A DNA stretch of 64,000 nt from an uncultured Acidobacteriia bacterium. Lineage in GTDB: Bacteria; Acidobacteriota; Terriglobia; Bryobacterales; Bryobacteraceae. A program made the position numbers and the translations under genes. This document shows, one piece after another, positions 1-8,483 of the stretch. The stretch lies in contig CAIYVZ010000052.1 of assembly GCA_903929755.1 (NCBI GenBank), forward strand, positions 62,001 to 126,000, written 5' to 3'. Each line of letters begins with the position of its first letter. The stretch's first letter is position 1. The notes under the pieces were generated by a model, which had not been told where the DNA came from, made no database searches, and saw only the letters and a program-made list of their open reading frames with translations.

Positions 1-1
1 G

Positions 2-670
2 GCTTTCTCGTTGGGGTGCCGCGACGGAGCCAACCAGGTTTCCCGCGAACACGTTCTCGCGAATGCCCGGGCCATCGTGGATGCGACCCACCTCCCCGTC
101 TCCGCCGACCTTGAAAGCGGGTATGCCCCCCACGCCGCAGGGTGCGCCGAAACCATTCGGCTAGCCTCCGGCACCGGTCTGGTTGGCGGCTCCATCGAAG
201 ACACAACGGGCAATCCGGTTACCCCGATCCGGGATTTCTCAGAAGCCGTAGATCGCGTGGCGGCTGCCGCCGAAGCTGCGCACAAACTTCCATTTCTGCT
301 CACCGCCCGAGCTGAGAACTTCCTCTGGGGCCGTCCCGACCTGGACGACACCATCCGCCGGCTCCAGGCCTTTTTCGCCGCCGGGGCCCACGTTCTCTAT
401 GCCCCAGGGCTGCCGTCCCTCGAAGCGATCCGTACCGTCTGTGCGTCGGTCGATAAGCCGGTCAACGTCGTTATGGGACTCAACGGCCCCACCTGGTCGG
501 TTGCCGACCTGTCCACTGCGGGAGTAAAACGCATCAGCGTAGGCGGATCATTGGCGCGCGCTGCTCTCGGCGCGCTGGTTCGAGCCGCCCGCGAAGTAAA
601 AGATGATGGCACATTTACTTATGCCGCCGAAGCGATCTCCCACGCAGACGCCACCAGTTTTATGGGCTAA
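2..670 (+). CDS. Isocitrate lyase/PEP mutase family protein (5' truncated)
   Basis: The reading frame is open to the left edge, so the true start lies outside the window and only about 222 C-terminal codons are present. The visible part has the (beta/alpha)8 barrel pattern of the PEP mutase/2-methylisocitrate lyase superfamily: a SADLESGYA metal-site strand, GGSIEDTTGN carrying the conserved ED pair, and a TARAENFL strand. These enzymes make or break C-C or C-P bonds of oxaloacetate-like acids in the cytoplasm with Mg2+. Substrate cannot be assigned, because the loop that separates lyases from mutases and hydrolases is only partly visible. The next gene is convergent. Confidence 0.85.
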   Translation, partial: AFSLGCRDGANQVSREHVLANARAIVDATHLPVSADLESGYAPHAAGCAETIRLASGTGLVGGSIEDTTGNPVTPIRDFSEAVDRVAAAAEAAHKLPFLLTARAENFLWGRPDLDDTIRRLQAFFAAGAHVLYAPGLPSLEAIRTVCASVDKPVNVVMGLNGPTWSVADLSTAGVKRISVGGSLARAALGALVRAAREVKDDGTFTYAAEAISHADATSFMG

Positions 671-756
671 TCGAGTGAGCAGCCAATCGGCCGCTGATTC
701 GCGGCCCGTACCAGTGTTTTGCGGAGGGCCTTGCCGCAAGCCTCCGGGCCACCTGT

Positions 757-2442
757 TCAACTCCTTCCGGATACGTATTGGGCTTTTTCACCTGCCGCCA
801 CAGACGAAATCTCGTTTCTGAGTTCGGGAGTTGGTCCACTTCTCACTTTGCCCGGATCTCCCGTTTCGGTTAAGCTTGCCATGCACGCCACAATGGCGGG
901 ATCAAAATCCGCCCCGGCGCGAGCTTTCATATTCAGAATGGCTCGCTCGTGCCCCATCCCTTTGCGGTACGGTCGATCGCTGGTCATCCCATCATATGCA
1001 TCCGCGACATGAATGATTCGAGCCTCCAGCGGGACACACTCCCCGCGCAGGCCATACGGATACCCTGTCCCATCCCAATTCTCATGGTGCAGTTCCACCG
1101 CATCCAGCCACCCGGAAAACCCCGGCACCTTCTCCAGAATGCGGCGCCCGATCTGCGGATGCTGCCGGATCATCGCCATTTCGGCCTGGCTCCGGTTGCC
1201 GGGCTTGAGTAGTACCGTATCGGAGATCCCCACTTTGCCGATGTCATGGAGCAAAGCGCCCATCCGGATCCGCTCCACCTCTTTATCGACCAGCCCCAGC
1301 TTAACCGAAAGCCTGCCGGCCAGTTCGCTCACCCGCTGGCTGTGCCCCGCTGTGTATCGGTCTCTCGAATCCAGAGCCCTCGCCAGCGTCCCCACAAATT
1401 GCAGATACGAGCCTTCCAACTTGTCCCGAGCCTCCGACGTTGCTGCGGCAGCCTGGTTGAGACTCCGGGTGAGTTCATCCAGTTCCAGAATTCCGGACCC
1501 GCGAAGTGGCACCGCGGAAATCTGCCCGGACTGTTCCGCCTGCTGCAAATATTTAACCAGTGCCAAAATCGGTCGCACGATAGACCGCGAACTCAGGATC
1601 CCGCAGAAGACTGCCATCAGCGCCGCGACTGCGAACACATACACAAACACCCAGCGCAGCCCCGACGTGACCGGCAGTGTCACAACATCGGCGTTCTGCA
1701 GGCTCACCACCCGGTAGCCACCACCATTTCCAGCAAAAGGCAGCGACACGAAGTTACTGTTCCCAATCCGCACGTCGCACTCATTCGGTCCCGTACAATG
1801 TTTCAGCGCCGCGCCCGCCGCCTCCGGCGTCACTCCGGGAACATTCGACCGAAGAACCCTTCCGTCTTGCAGTAACACTGCACCGGTAGTATTTTGCGGC
1901 AGTTCAAACACATCCCCCACAATCAGTGTCGCCACAGTTTCCCCGCCCAGTTCCACCGGAACCCGGCGTATCTTGTAGACCTCACGGCCCACAGGCAGAA
2001 AGTCCCCGTCCGAGGCCAAATCCCGGTTCTCGTCGTTTGGCCCCCGCAGGGGAACGAGGAGTTGGCCTGTTCGAATCACCCCGCCAAGAACTCGCCCGTC
2101 GGGTGTCGCCGCAGCCAGTAAATCAAACCCCATCCGGCCACAAAGATCCGAAAGCTGATCTTCCAGTGTGGCGCGGGTTGCCGGCGTGGAACCCTCCACC
2201 AGGACCAGCTGTAAGCCAGCCTTCAACGCACTGTTTTCTCCCGCGATCTTCAGGAACCGTTCCTCATGTGCAGCAGAAACTGCGCTCGCTTCAGCCAGCG
2301 CAGCCTGGTTCAGCCGCAACGACTGCCGTAGTCCGTCGTGAACGGTGGATTGCACCATCCGCTGGATCACCCAGAAGCTGCCGCTCAATAGAGCGGCGAC
2401 AGGTATTAGCCAAAGCAGCAGGACTCGGGTTCGAAATCGCAT
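757..2442 (-). CDS. Membrane HD-GYP domain signalling protein
   Basis: This is a probable cyclic-di-GMP phosphodiesterase of 561 residues. TM1 (about 7-27) and TM2 (about 264-283) bracket an extracytoplasmic sensor region. A HAMP-like linker (about 284-335) follows, then an HD-GYP domain (about 350-530). The HD pair is at about 399-400, HHENWDGTGYP at about 452-462, and the later VADAYDGMTSDRPYR stretch is intact, so catalysis is likely. The frame extends upstream to 2601, but that extension is not membrane-like and would overlap the sigma factor by 80 bp. The ATG at 2442, just before the hydrophobic MRFRTRVLLLW segment, is preferred. It follows the sigma factor on the same strand after 79 bp. 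Confidence 0.9.
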   Translation of the reverse strand: MRFRTRVLLLWLIPVAALLSGSFWVIQRMVQSTVHDGLRQSLRLNQAALAEASAVSAAHEERFLKIAGENSALKAGLQLVLVEGSTPATRATLEDQLSDLCGRMGFDLLAAATPDGRVLGGVIRTGQLLVPLRGPNDENRDLASDGDFLPVGREVYKIRRVPVELGGETVATLIVGDVFELPQNTTGAVLLQDGRVLRSNVPGVTPEAAGAALKHCTGPNECDVRIGNSNFVSLPFAGNGGGYRVVSLQNADVVTLPVTSGLRWVFVYVFAVAALMAVFCGILSSRSIVRPILALVKYLQQAEQSGQISAVPLRGSGILELDELTRSLNQAAAATSEARDKLEGSYLQFVGTLARALDSRDRYTAGHSQRVSELAGRLSVKLGLVDKEVERIRMGALLHDIGKVGISDTVLLKPGNRSQAEMAMIRQHPQIGRRILEKVPGFSGWLDAVELHHENWDGTGYPYGLRGECVPLEARIIHVADAYDGMTSDRPYRKGMGHERAILNMKARAGADFDPAIVACMASLTETGDPGKVRSGPTPELRNEISSVAAGEKAQYVSGRS

Positions 2443-2521
2443 GACGTCGAAATGGACTCTCACTGTGATATCGACCAGCCAGGGCCCTTCCTGTAGTCTT
2501 AATTTGCCGAAGACTGAAAAA

Positions 2522-3187
2522 TTATGCTGCGGCCTGTGTCGGCCAGAGCGCACTCGGCTCGGCCAGTGCAATTTCCCAACCCCGTCGCCGTGCCACGCCA
2601 TTCAGCTTGCGCCGGGCGTTTACGATATAGGCTTTTGCCCCGCTGGGATTTGTCAGTGCCAGTTGGCGCGTAATTGTGGCAAGGGGAATCTCGTGCGCGT
2701 AGTGGAGGGTCATTACGCGTACCTCCATTGGTTCCAGCGTGCGGTTCATTAGCCGCATCAGCCTCTGGCACAACTCCAGCCGCTCCGCATTTTCGCCTGG
2801 CCACGAGACGGAATTGTCCGGCAAGTTTCGAGGTGTACCAGCGTCCAATGAAACCGTCTCTTCCGGCAGTCGCTTCAGCGCAGTCAGGCAGTGGTTTCGG
2901 GTAATGGAATAGAGCCACGTGGAGAGGCGCGAGTCGCCACGGAATGAAGCAGCATGCCGAAATGCTTTCAGAAAGACTTCCTGCGCAAGATCATTCGCTA
3001 CATCATGGCATCCGGAGACGCGATAACACCACGCCACAACCCGCCGATGGTAACGCGCAAATACCTCATTGAACGCGTCGTCCACCGCGGCCTTACTCGT
3101 TGAAGAACTGATCAGCGCCATCAGTTCTTCGTCCTTCAGTTCGACGCTGAATCCCTGCGTGTTTCCTTCGATATGCCCCGATGTCAT
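2522..3187 (-). CDS. ECF-type RNA polymerase sigma-70 factor
   Basis: This protein of about 221 residues directs RNA polymerase to alternative promoters. Region 2 is visible as FNEVFARYHRRVVAWCYRV followed by DLAQEVFLKAFRH and STWLYSITRNHCL. Region 4 is the C-terminal helix-turn-helix around EVRVMTLHYAHEIPLATI. Start choice is uncertain. The frame reaches an ATG at 3256, but a 20-bp tandem duplication places two near-identical ATG-ACA-TCG-GGG segments at 3207 and 3187; the 3207 copy runs into a stop after seven codons and the 3187 copy is in frame. No anti-sigma factor gene is adjacent. The winged-helix gene lies upstream on the same strand and the HD-GYP gene downstream. Confidence 0.88.
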   Translation of the reverse strand: MTSGHIEGNTQGFSVELKDEELMALISSSTSKAAVDDAFNEVFARYHRRVVAWCYRVSGCHDVANDLAQEVFLKAFRHAASFRGDSRLSTWLYSITRNHCLTALKRLPEETVSLDAGTPRNLPDNSVSWPGENAERLELCQRLMRLMNRTLEPMEVRVMTLHYAHEIPLATITRQLALTNPSGAKAYIVNARRKLNGVARRRGWEIALAEPSALWPTQAAA

Positions 3188-3209
3188 GCGATACGCCCCG
3201 ATGTCATGA
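3170..3209. repeat. 20-bp tandem duplication at the sigma-factor start
   Basis: Two adjacent 20-bp units (3170-3189 and 3190-3209) differ at only two positions. On the minus strand each unit carries ATGACATCGGGG. The upstream ATG (3207) opens a seven-codon reading frame whose TGA overlaps the ATG of the downstream copy (3187) as ATGA. Because 20 is not a multiple of three, the copies lie in different frames. Confidence 0.85.
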
Positions 3210-3279
3210 CCCGATAGTAGGTCAGTCACCGCCTCCAGGTCGTCGCAGGAATGCAAACAACTTGTAAAAATCCGCGTCC

Positions 3280-3648
3280 CTACAAACGAACAGGCGTTGA
3301 CGCGAAGCGGTAACCAACCCGGTGCAGCGTCAGAAAATGCCGTGGGTTATTCGGGTCGTCTTCCAGCTTCTGCCGCAGGCGCAGAACGTGCGCATCTACG
3401 GTCCGCGTATTCGGCGAAGGCAGGTAACTCCACACCGCGTCCAGGATAGAATCCCTGCTCAAATCGCGTTCCGGATTCGTCAGAAAGTGCATTAGCAATT
3501 CCTGCTCCGATTGCGTGAGCCGAACCTCTTTTCCGGTGCGCGTGACCGTATTCCGGTCAAGGTTGATTTCAATATCGTCAAAGGCGAGGATGTAATCCTC
3601 TTCCTGGTGGATGAAAAATGCGGGCAGGGTGGCAGTGGCCATCAACAT
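3280..3648 (-). CDS. Stand-alone OmpR/PhoB-type winged-helix DNA-binding protein
   Basis: This protein of about 122 residues consists almost entirely of a response-regulator C-terminal effector domain. It shows the N-terminal beta strands (DDIEINLDRNTVTRTGKEV), the recognition-helix region (PNTRTVDAHVLRLRQKLE) and the wing (FLTLHRVGYRF). There is no receiver domain and no phosphorylatable Asp, so activity must be controlled some other way. The frame is open to 3723, but that extension is basic and non-conserved in look, so an ATG at 3648 (or 3642) is preferred. It is read toward the sigma factor gene. An 11-bp-spaced direct repeat sits 45-63 bp upstream. Confidence 0.85.
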   Translation of the reverse strand: MLMATATLPAFFIHQEEDYILAFDDIEINLDRNTVTRTGKEVRLTQSEQELLMHFLTNPERDLSRDSILDAVWSYLPSPNTRTVDAHVLRLRQKLEDDPNNPRHFLTLHRVGYRFASTPVRL

Positions 3649-3692
3649 GAAAGTAGCGCGTTCCCCCGGTGTCTGTGAATAGCCGAAAGCGG

Positions 3693-3711
3693 CTTTTACA
3701 ACTCTTTTACA
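3693..3711. promoter_or_regulatory. Candidate winged-helix operator: two 8-bp repeats, 11-bp period
   Basis: The octamer CTTTTACA occurs at 3693-3700 and again at 3704-3711, a period of exactly 11 bp. OmpR/PhoB-family winged-helix proteins typically bind direct repeats spaced about 11 bp, and one such protein starts at 3648. The site lies between that gene and the divergent gene starting at 3786, so it could control either. Assignment is inference from spacing and position. Confidence 0.45.
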
Positions 3712-3785
3712 GGCTGGGAACAAAGGGAGCTGTCAGATCGTCGTGCCGCAGGACTTTCACCGCCATTTGGTACCATCTTGACGGA

Positions 3786-4649
<864 letters not shown>

Positions 4650-4771
4650 CTGGCGTTTGCATACACAATCTTTCGGTTTGAACTGGTAAACGTTGTGATA
4701 GCCGTGTTTTAGCCTTCCCTGGTATAGAATGCCCTTTTGTGTGGTCGCTTTGGCCACCAGGGAAGGCCGCA

Positions 4772-5716
4772 ATGCGTCTAATTCGAACAGGTTCCACTTT
4801 TCCCGCCGTACTCCTAGCCGCGACGGCCCTGGCCGCCGCGCTTACGGCGCAGACCCCGCCGCCTGCTGCACCGGGTCGCGGCGCCGGCCGCAGCATGAAC
4901 GCGCCGAAAAAAGGCGTGTGCCCTCTCCCCATCCTGGCGGCCCTGCCCGAGTACGCCGACACTACTTTCTACGCCCGCACCGCAGTCCCCCACGGCAAGC
5001 TCGAAGCCGTCAACTACGGCGACAAGAGGATGCAGGTCTACACGCCGCCTGACTACGACACCGCCGCCACTTCGCGTTACCCCGTCCTCTATCTCAACCA
5101 CGGCGGCGGTGACGACGACACAGCCTGGACCAAGGGTGATCACGTCGCCAACCTCATCCTCGACAACCTGATCGCCGCAGGCAAGGCGAAGAAGATGATC
5201 GTCGTGATGCCCGACACCAGCAAATGCGCCAGCGCCATCCCCTCGGCACCCGGTAAAGATGATGCCTGCACGCAAAACTATCTGCAGGAAATCATCCCGT
5301 ACGTCGATGCCCACTACCGTACCCGCGCTAACCGTGAATCCAGAGCCCTCGCCGGCCTCTCCATGGGCGGTTTCGTCGTGATGCACACAGGTCTGCCCCA
5401 TCTGGACACCTTCAGCGAACTCTACGTCTACAGTTCCGGCCACATCACCGAAGCCGCCCTGAAAGCCTTCGAAGAGAACTTCCAAACTCTGCTCAAAGAC
5501 CCAAAAACCAACGACCTCTTTCGCGTTCCGTACTATATGGCGGCAGGTGAAACCGACATCGCGCTCAAGAACGGTCAGAAGGTGATGGCGCTCTTCAACG
5601 CCAACGGAATTCGCAATTTCTGGGTCCTTAGCACCGGCGGCCATGAGTGGAATAACTGGCGCCGCTACCTCTACCAGACCGCCCAGCTCATGTTCCCCGA
5701 CTGCGACGCGAAGTAG
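4772..5716 (+). CDS. Secreted alpha/beta-hydrolase esterase (CE1/enterochelin esterase-like)
   Basis: This 314-residue protein has a signal peptide (about 1-28, ending in an Ala-rich segment), then an esterase-D/feruloyl esterase fold. NHGGGDDDTAW forms the oxyanion region, GLSMGG carries the nucleophilic Ser and a C-terminal TGGHEW carries the likely catalytic His. Such enzymes remove acyl or feruloyl groups from xylan or other polymers outside the cell. The ATG at 4772 is preferred over an upstream in-frame start because GGGAAGG lies 6-7 bases before it. It is 122 bp after the isomerase-like gene, on the same strand. Confidence 0.85.
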   Translation: MRLIRTGSTFPAVLLAATALAAALTAQTPPPAAPGRGAGRSMNAPKKGVCPLPILAALPEYADTTFYARTAVPHGKLEAVNYGDKRMQVYTPPDYDTAATSRYPVLYLNHGGGDDDTAWTKGDHVANLILDNLIAAGKAKKMIVVMPDTSKCASAIPSAPGKDDACTQNYLQEIIPYVDAHYRTRANRESRALAGLSMGGFVVMHTGLPHLDTFSELYVYSSGHITEAALKAFEENFQTLLKDPKTNDLFRVPYYMAAGETDIALKNGQKVMALFNANGIRNFWVLSTGGHEWNNWRRYLYQTAQLMFPDCDAK

Positions 5717-5740
5717 ACCAGAACGTCAATCGCCACCCAC

Positions 5741-6991
5741 ATGAAAGTTACCATCATCGGCGCAGGCCCCGGCGGCCTCGTCACCGCGCTCGCGCTCCAC
5801 CGCCTCGGCATTGAATGCGCTGTTTTTGAAGCCGCTCCTGAGATTCGCCCTCTCGGCGTCGGCCTGAACCTGTTGCCCCATGCGGTCCGCGAACTAACAA
5901 TCCTGGGCCTCGATTCGCGCCTCGCGGCGTCCGCCGTCGCCACGGCCGAACTGGCCTATCACAATAAATTCGGCGCCACCATCTGGCGTGAACCCCGCGG
6001 CCTGGCGGCTGGCTACAGCTGGCCCCAATACTCCATCCACCGCGGCAAGTTCCAGATGCTGCTCCTCGAAGCCGCGCTCGAACGCCTTGGCCCCGATCAC
6101 GTCCATGTCGGCCACCAGTTGGCCTCCTTCCAGCAGGACGCTAACGGCGTTACCGCAAAATTCGTCCACCCTACCACCGGGGAACTCCGCCGTGAACACC
6201 ATTCTGACGTCCTGATCGCCGCCGACGGTATTCATTCCGTGGTCCGCCGCACCTTCTATCCTGACGAACCCCAGCCCACCTACTCCGGCCGTGTTCTCTG
6301 GCGCGGGACTACCGAAGCGACTCCGTTTCTCACTGGCCGCTCCATGATCATGGCCGGTTACCCCAACTGCAAGTTTGTCGCCTATCCCATCCGGGAAGCC
6401 GACCCGCAAACCGGTCTGGCCCTAATCAATTGGGTCGCCGACGTCTACATCGGCGGCGATATTCCCATGGCTCGCGACTGGAATCGCCTCACCGAAAAAT
6501 CCACCGTTCTGCCCCATTTCGCTGGCTGGAACTTTCCCTGGCTCGACGTTCCCGCTCTTATCGAAGGCGCTGATAATATCTACGAATACCCCCTCGTTGA
6601 TCGCGACCCCGTCGCCCGCTGGAGTTTCGGCCGCGTCGCCTTGCTCGGCGATGCCGCTCACCCCATGTATCCTGTCGGTTCAAACGGCGCATCCCAGGCT
6701 ATTCTGGACGCTGCCGCCATCACGGCGTCCCTTGCAAGCTACCGAGACCCCGCAGCCGCGCTGAAGGCTTACGAAGACGAGCGGCTCGACAAGACCTCAA
6801 AGATTGTCCTCAGCAACCGCCAGCAGGGCCCGGAAATCGTCATGCAGATCGTGGAAGAACGCGCCCCCCAGGGTTTCCAGCGGCTTTCCGACGTAATCAC
6901 TCAGGCAGAACTTGAAGAAGTTGCCAGCCGCTACAAAGCTATCGCCGGTTTCGACAAAGATCGCCTGAACGCCCAAAAGCCAGCGGTGTAA
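5741..6991 (+). CDS. FAD-dependent monooxygenase (aromatic-ring hydroxylase/PhzS-like)
   Basis: This 416-residue class A flavoprotein monooxygenase opens with the Rossmann motif GAGPGGL at about residues 7-13. It has a central DGIHSVVR (DG motif) and the second FAD-ribityl motif GDAAHPMYPVGSNGASQA. Such enzymes use NAD(P)H and O2 to hydroxylate aromatic or quinone-like compounds in the cytoplasm. The IRPLGVGLNLLPHAVREL segment resembles the PhzS-type subgroup, but the substrate is unknown. It lies 24 bp after the esterase gene, so the two may be co-transcribed. The next gene is convergent and directly abuts. Confidence 0.9.
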   Translation: MKVTIIGAGPGGLVTALALHRLGIECAVFEAAPEIRPLGVGLNLLPHAVRELTILGLDSRLAASAVATAELAYHNKFGATIWREPRGLAAGYSWPQYSIHRGKFQMLLLEAALERLGPDHVHVGHQLASFQQDANGVTAKFVHPTTGELRREHHSDVLIAADGIHSVVRRTFYPDEPQPTYSGRVLWRGTTEATPFLTGRSMIMAGYPNCKFVAYPIREADPQTGLALINWVADVYIGGDIPMARDWNRLTEKSTVLPHFAGWNFPWLDVPALIEGADNIYEYPLVDRDPVARWSFGRVALLGDAAHPMYPVGSNGASQAILDAAAITASLASYRDPAAALKAYEDERLDKTSKIVLSNRQQGPEIVMQIVEERAPQGFQRLSDVITQAELEEVASRYKAIAGFDKDRLNAQKPAV

Positions 6992-8011
6992 CTAGCTGCG
7001 ACGGCTGTCCTGCAAGCTCTTCAGCTCCCACCGGTCTCGGGAACTCGTCGGCATCAGCGGAGCCAGCGCATGCCGCCCCGCCAGCCCGATACTGCGCTTC
7101 AAGTACTCCAGTTCCTCCAGCTTTGAATCCAGTTGCGGATCCGGCGCCTGCGGCAACCCCGCCCAGATCCGAATCCGGTCCCCCTTCGCCGCCGCGCTCA
7201 GTTCCGATGAGATCTGCAGCATGCACACCATATCCCCCAAAACCTCGGGCGGAAACGTATTCAATGACCGCAGGTATTCCCCCGCCGGAGTCTCCAGAAA
7301 GTTCCCCGTATCCAGCATTTCCAGAATCTCAACATCCTGGTTCAGCTTCTGCCCCATCCACATCTGCAGCGCCCGCTCGCTCCGCTGGAAAATCAGAATG
7401 AAAACCGGAGGCAACCCCACCACTACGGCCAGACTCGCCTGCAGCGGACTCAAAATGCCCATATCCCAAAACGTGTGGATCCCGATCGCCGCCGCCAGCC
7501 CCATCGCCAGCGACCTCCCCCGTCCACTCCGGCCCGTCGCAATCGCCACCACGCCCACAATCGCCGTTGCCCCGCCGTGCATTACCGCCGTCCCCACACC
7601 GCGCAGCAGAAACAGTGGAATTCCACCGCCCGGCAGCAGTTCCAGGTACACCAAATTCTCCACCAAGGCAAAGCCCGCCCCCGCCGCGAACCCGCAAATC
7701 GCCGCGTCCATCATGAACGCCACCCGTTCCGTACGGATCAGAAACACCAGCCCCGCAGCCTTAGCCGCTTCCTCCACCCACGGCGCGCCGAACATTCCAT
7801 ACCAGTCGCCCTCCGCCCCTGGATTCCAGAACAGCCAGCGGCTCAAGCAAACACACAGCACCGCCGCCACCCCGCCCCACACAACTGCTTCGGCTACCTG
7901 GCGAAACCGCACCAGCCGGAACGTGTCCAGTAGTGCCAGCCCCGTCAGGAAGGCAAACACCGGCAAGACTCCAGCTGTTAAACCCCACAGCAGCGCAGCG
8001 GTATGCGTCAT
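6992..8011 (-). CDS. PrsW-family intramembrane metalloprotease-like protein
   Basis: This 339-residue protein has about seven predicted membrane segments in its first 210 residues and a cytoplasmic C-terminal tail. PrsW/Abi-type motifs are visible: EEAAK (80-84) in one helix, FALVE (114-118), a His in VMHGGAT (145) and HTFWD (179-183). PrsW proteases cleave anti-sigma factors within the membrane, but the target here is unknown. It starts with an ATGA overlap with the STAS gene just upstream, which suggests translational coupling and a joint signalling role. The C-terminal extension (about 215-339) is not recognised. Confidence 0.82.
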   Translation of the reverse strand: MTHTAALLWGLTAGVLPVFAFLTGLALLDTFRLVRFRQVAEAVVWGGVAAVLCVCLSRWLFWNPGAEGDWYGMFGAPWVEEAAKAAGLVFLIRTERVAFMMDAAICGFAAGAGFALVENLVYLELLPGGGIPLFLLRGVGTAVMHGGATAIVGVVAIATGRSGRGRSLAMGLAAAIGIHTFWDMGILSPLQASLAVVVGLPPVFILIFQRSERALQMWMGQKLNQDVEILEMLDTGNFLETPAGEYLRSLNTFPPEVLGDMVCMLQISSELSAAAKGDRIRIWAGLPQAPDPQLDSKLEELEYLKRSIGLAGRHALAPLMPTSSRDRWELKSLQDSRRS

Positions 8012-8349
8012 AGCGTCTCGGCGCTTACTGCCTCATCTACCGTCGCATGCATCTGAAACAGGCTGGTCACCCGCGTGATCTCGAATACAGTTCTCACCGC
8101 GCCGGTCGTCCCGCAAAGCCACATCTCGCCGCCCGCTTCCTGTACCAAAGCGGAGAGCCGAATCAGTACCCCTATCCCCGCACTACTGATGTAAGTAAGT
8201 CTGCTCAGGTCCATCGCGATCCGTCGTTCTCCGGTTGCCAGCAGCCGGTCGCCTTCGTCCTGCAACACGTCTTTGCTGGCTGCATCCATCCGTCCCTCCA
8301 GCAAAATCACCGCAGTATTTTTCAGCCGGGAAGTCCGTATGTTCATCAT
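8008..8349 (-). CDS. STAS domain protein (anti-sigma factor antagonist family)
   Basis: This single-domain protein of about 113 residues has the pattern of SpoIIAA/RsbV-like antagonists: VILLEGRMDAAS near the N-terminus, then LSRLTYISSAGIGVLIRL, where the Ser pair precedes the first helix. The second Ser is the usual phosphorylation site. These proteins bind anti-sigma kinases in partner switching; no such kinase is in the window. An in-frame TTG at 8379 would add ten residues, but the ATG-ATG at 8349/8346 fits family length. The stop overlaps the start of the PrsW-like gene by four bases. Confidence 0.85.
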   Translation of the reverse strand: MMNIRTSRLKNTAVILLEGRMDAASKDVLQDEGDRLLATGERRIAMDLSRLTYISSAGIGVLIRLSALVQEAGGEMWLCGTTGAVRTVFEITRVTSLFQMHATVDEAVSAETL

Positions 8350-8483
8350 GTTGCGATACTTGTAATTTATCAGGCTCAAAGTCAGTCGGGCTCCGTTTCC
8401 GGCAAGCCCTGCATTACCCTCATAGTTCCAGCCCTGAAACTACCGGGTGATTTTCAACACATAGCAACCAGGAGGGACGAAAT

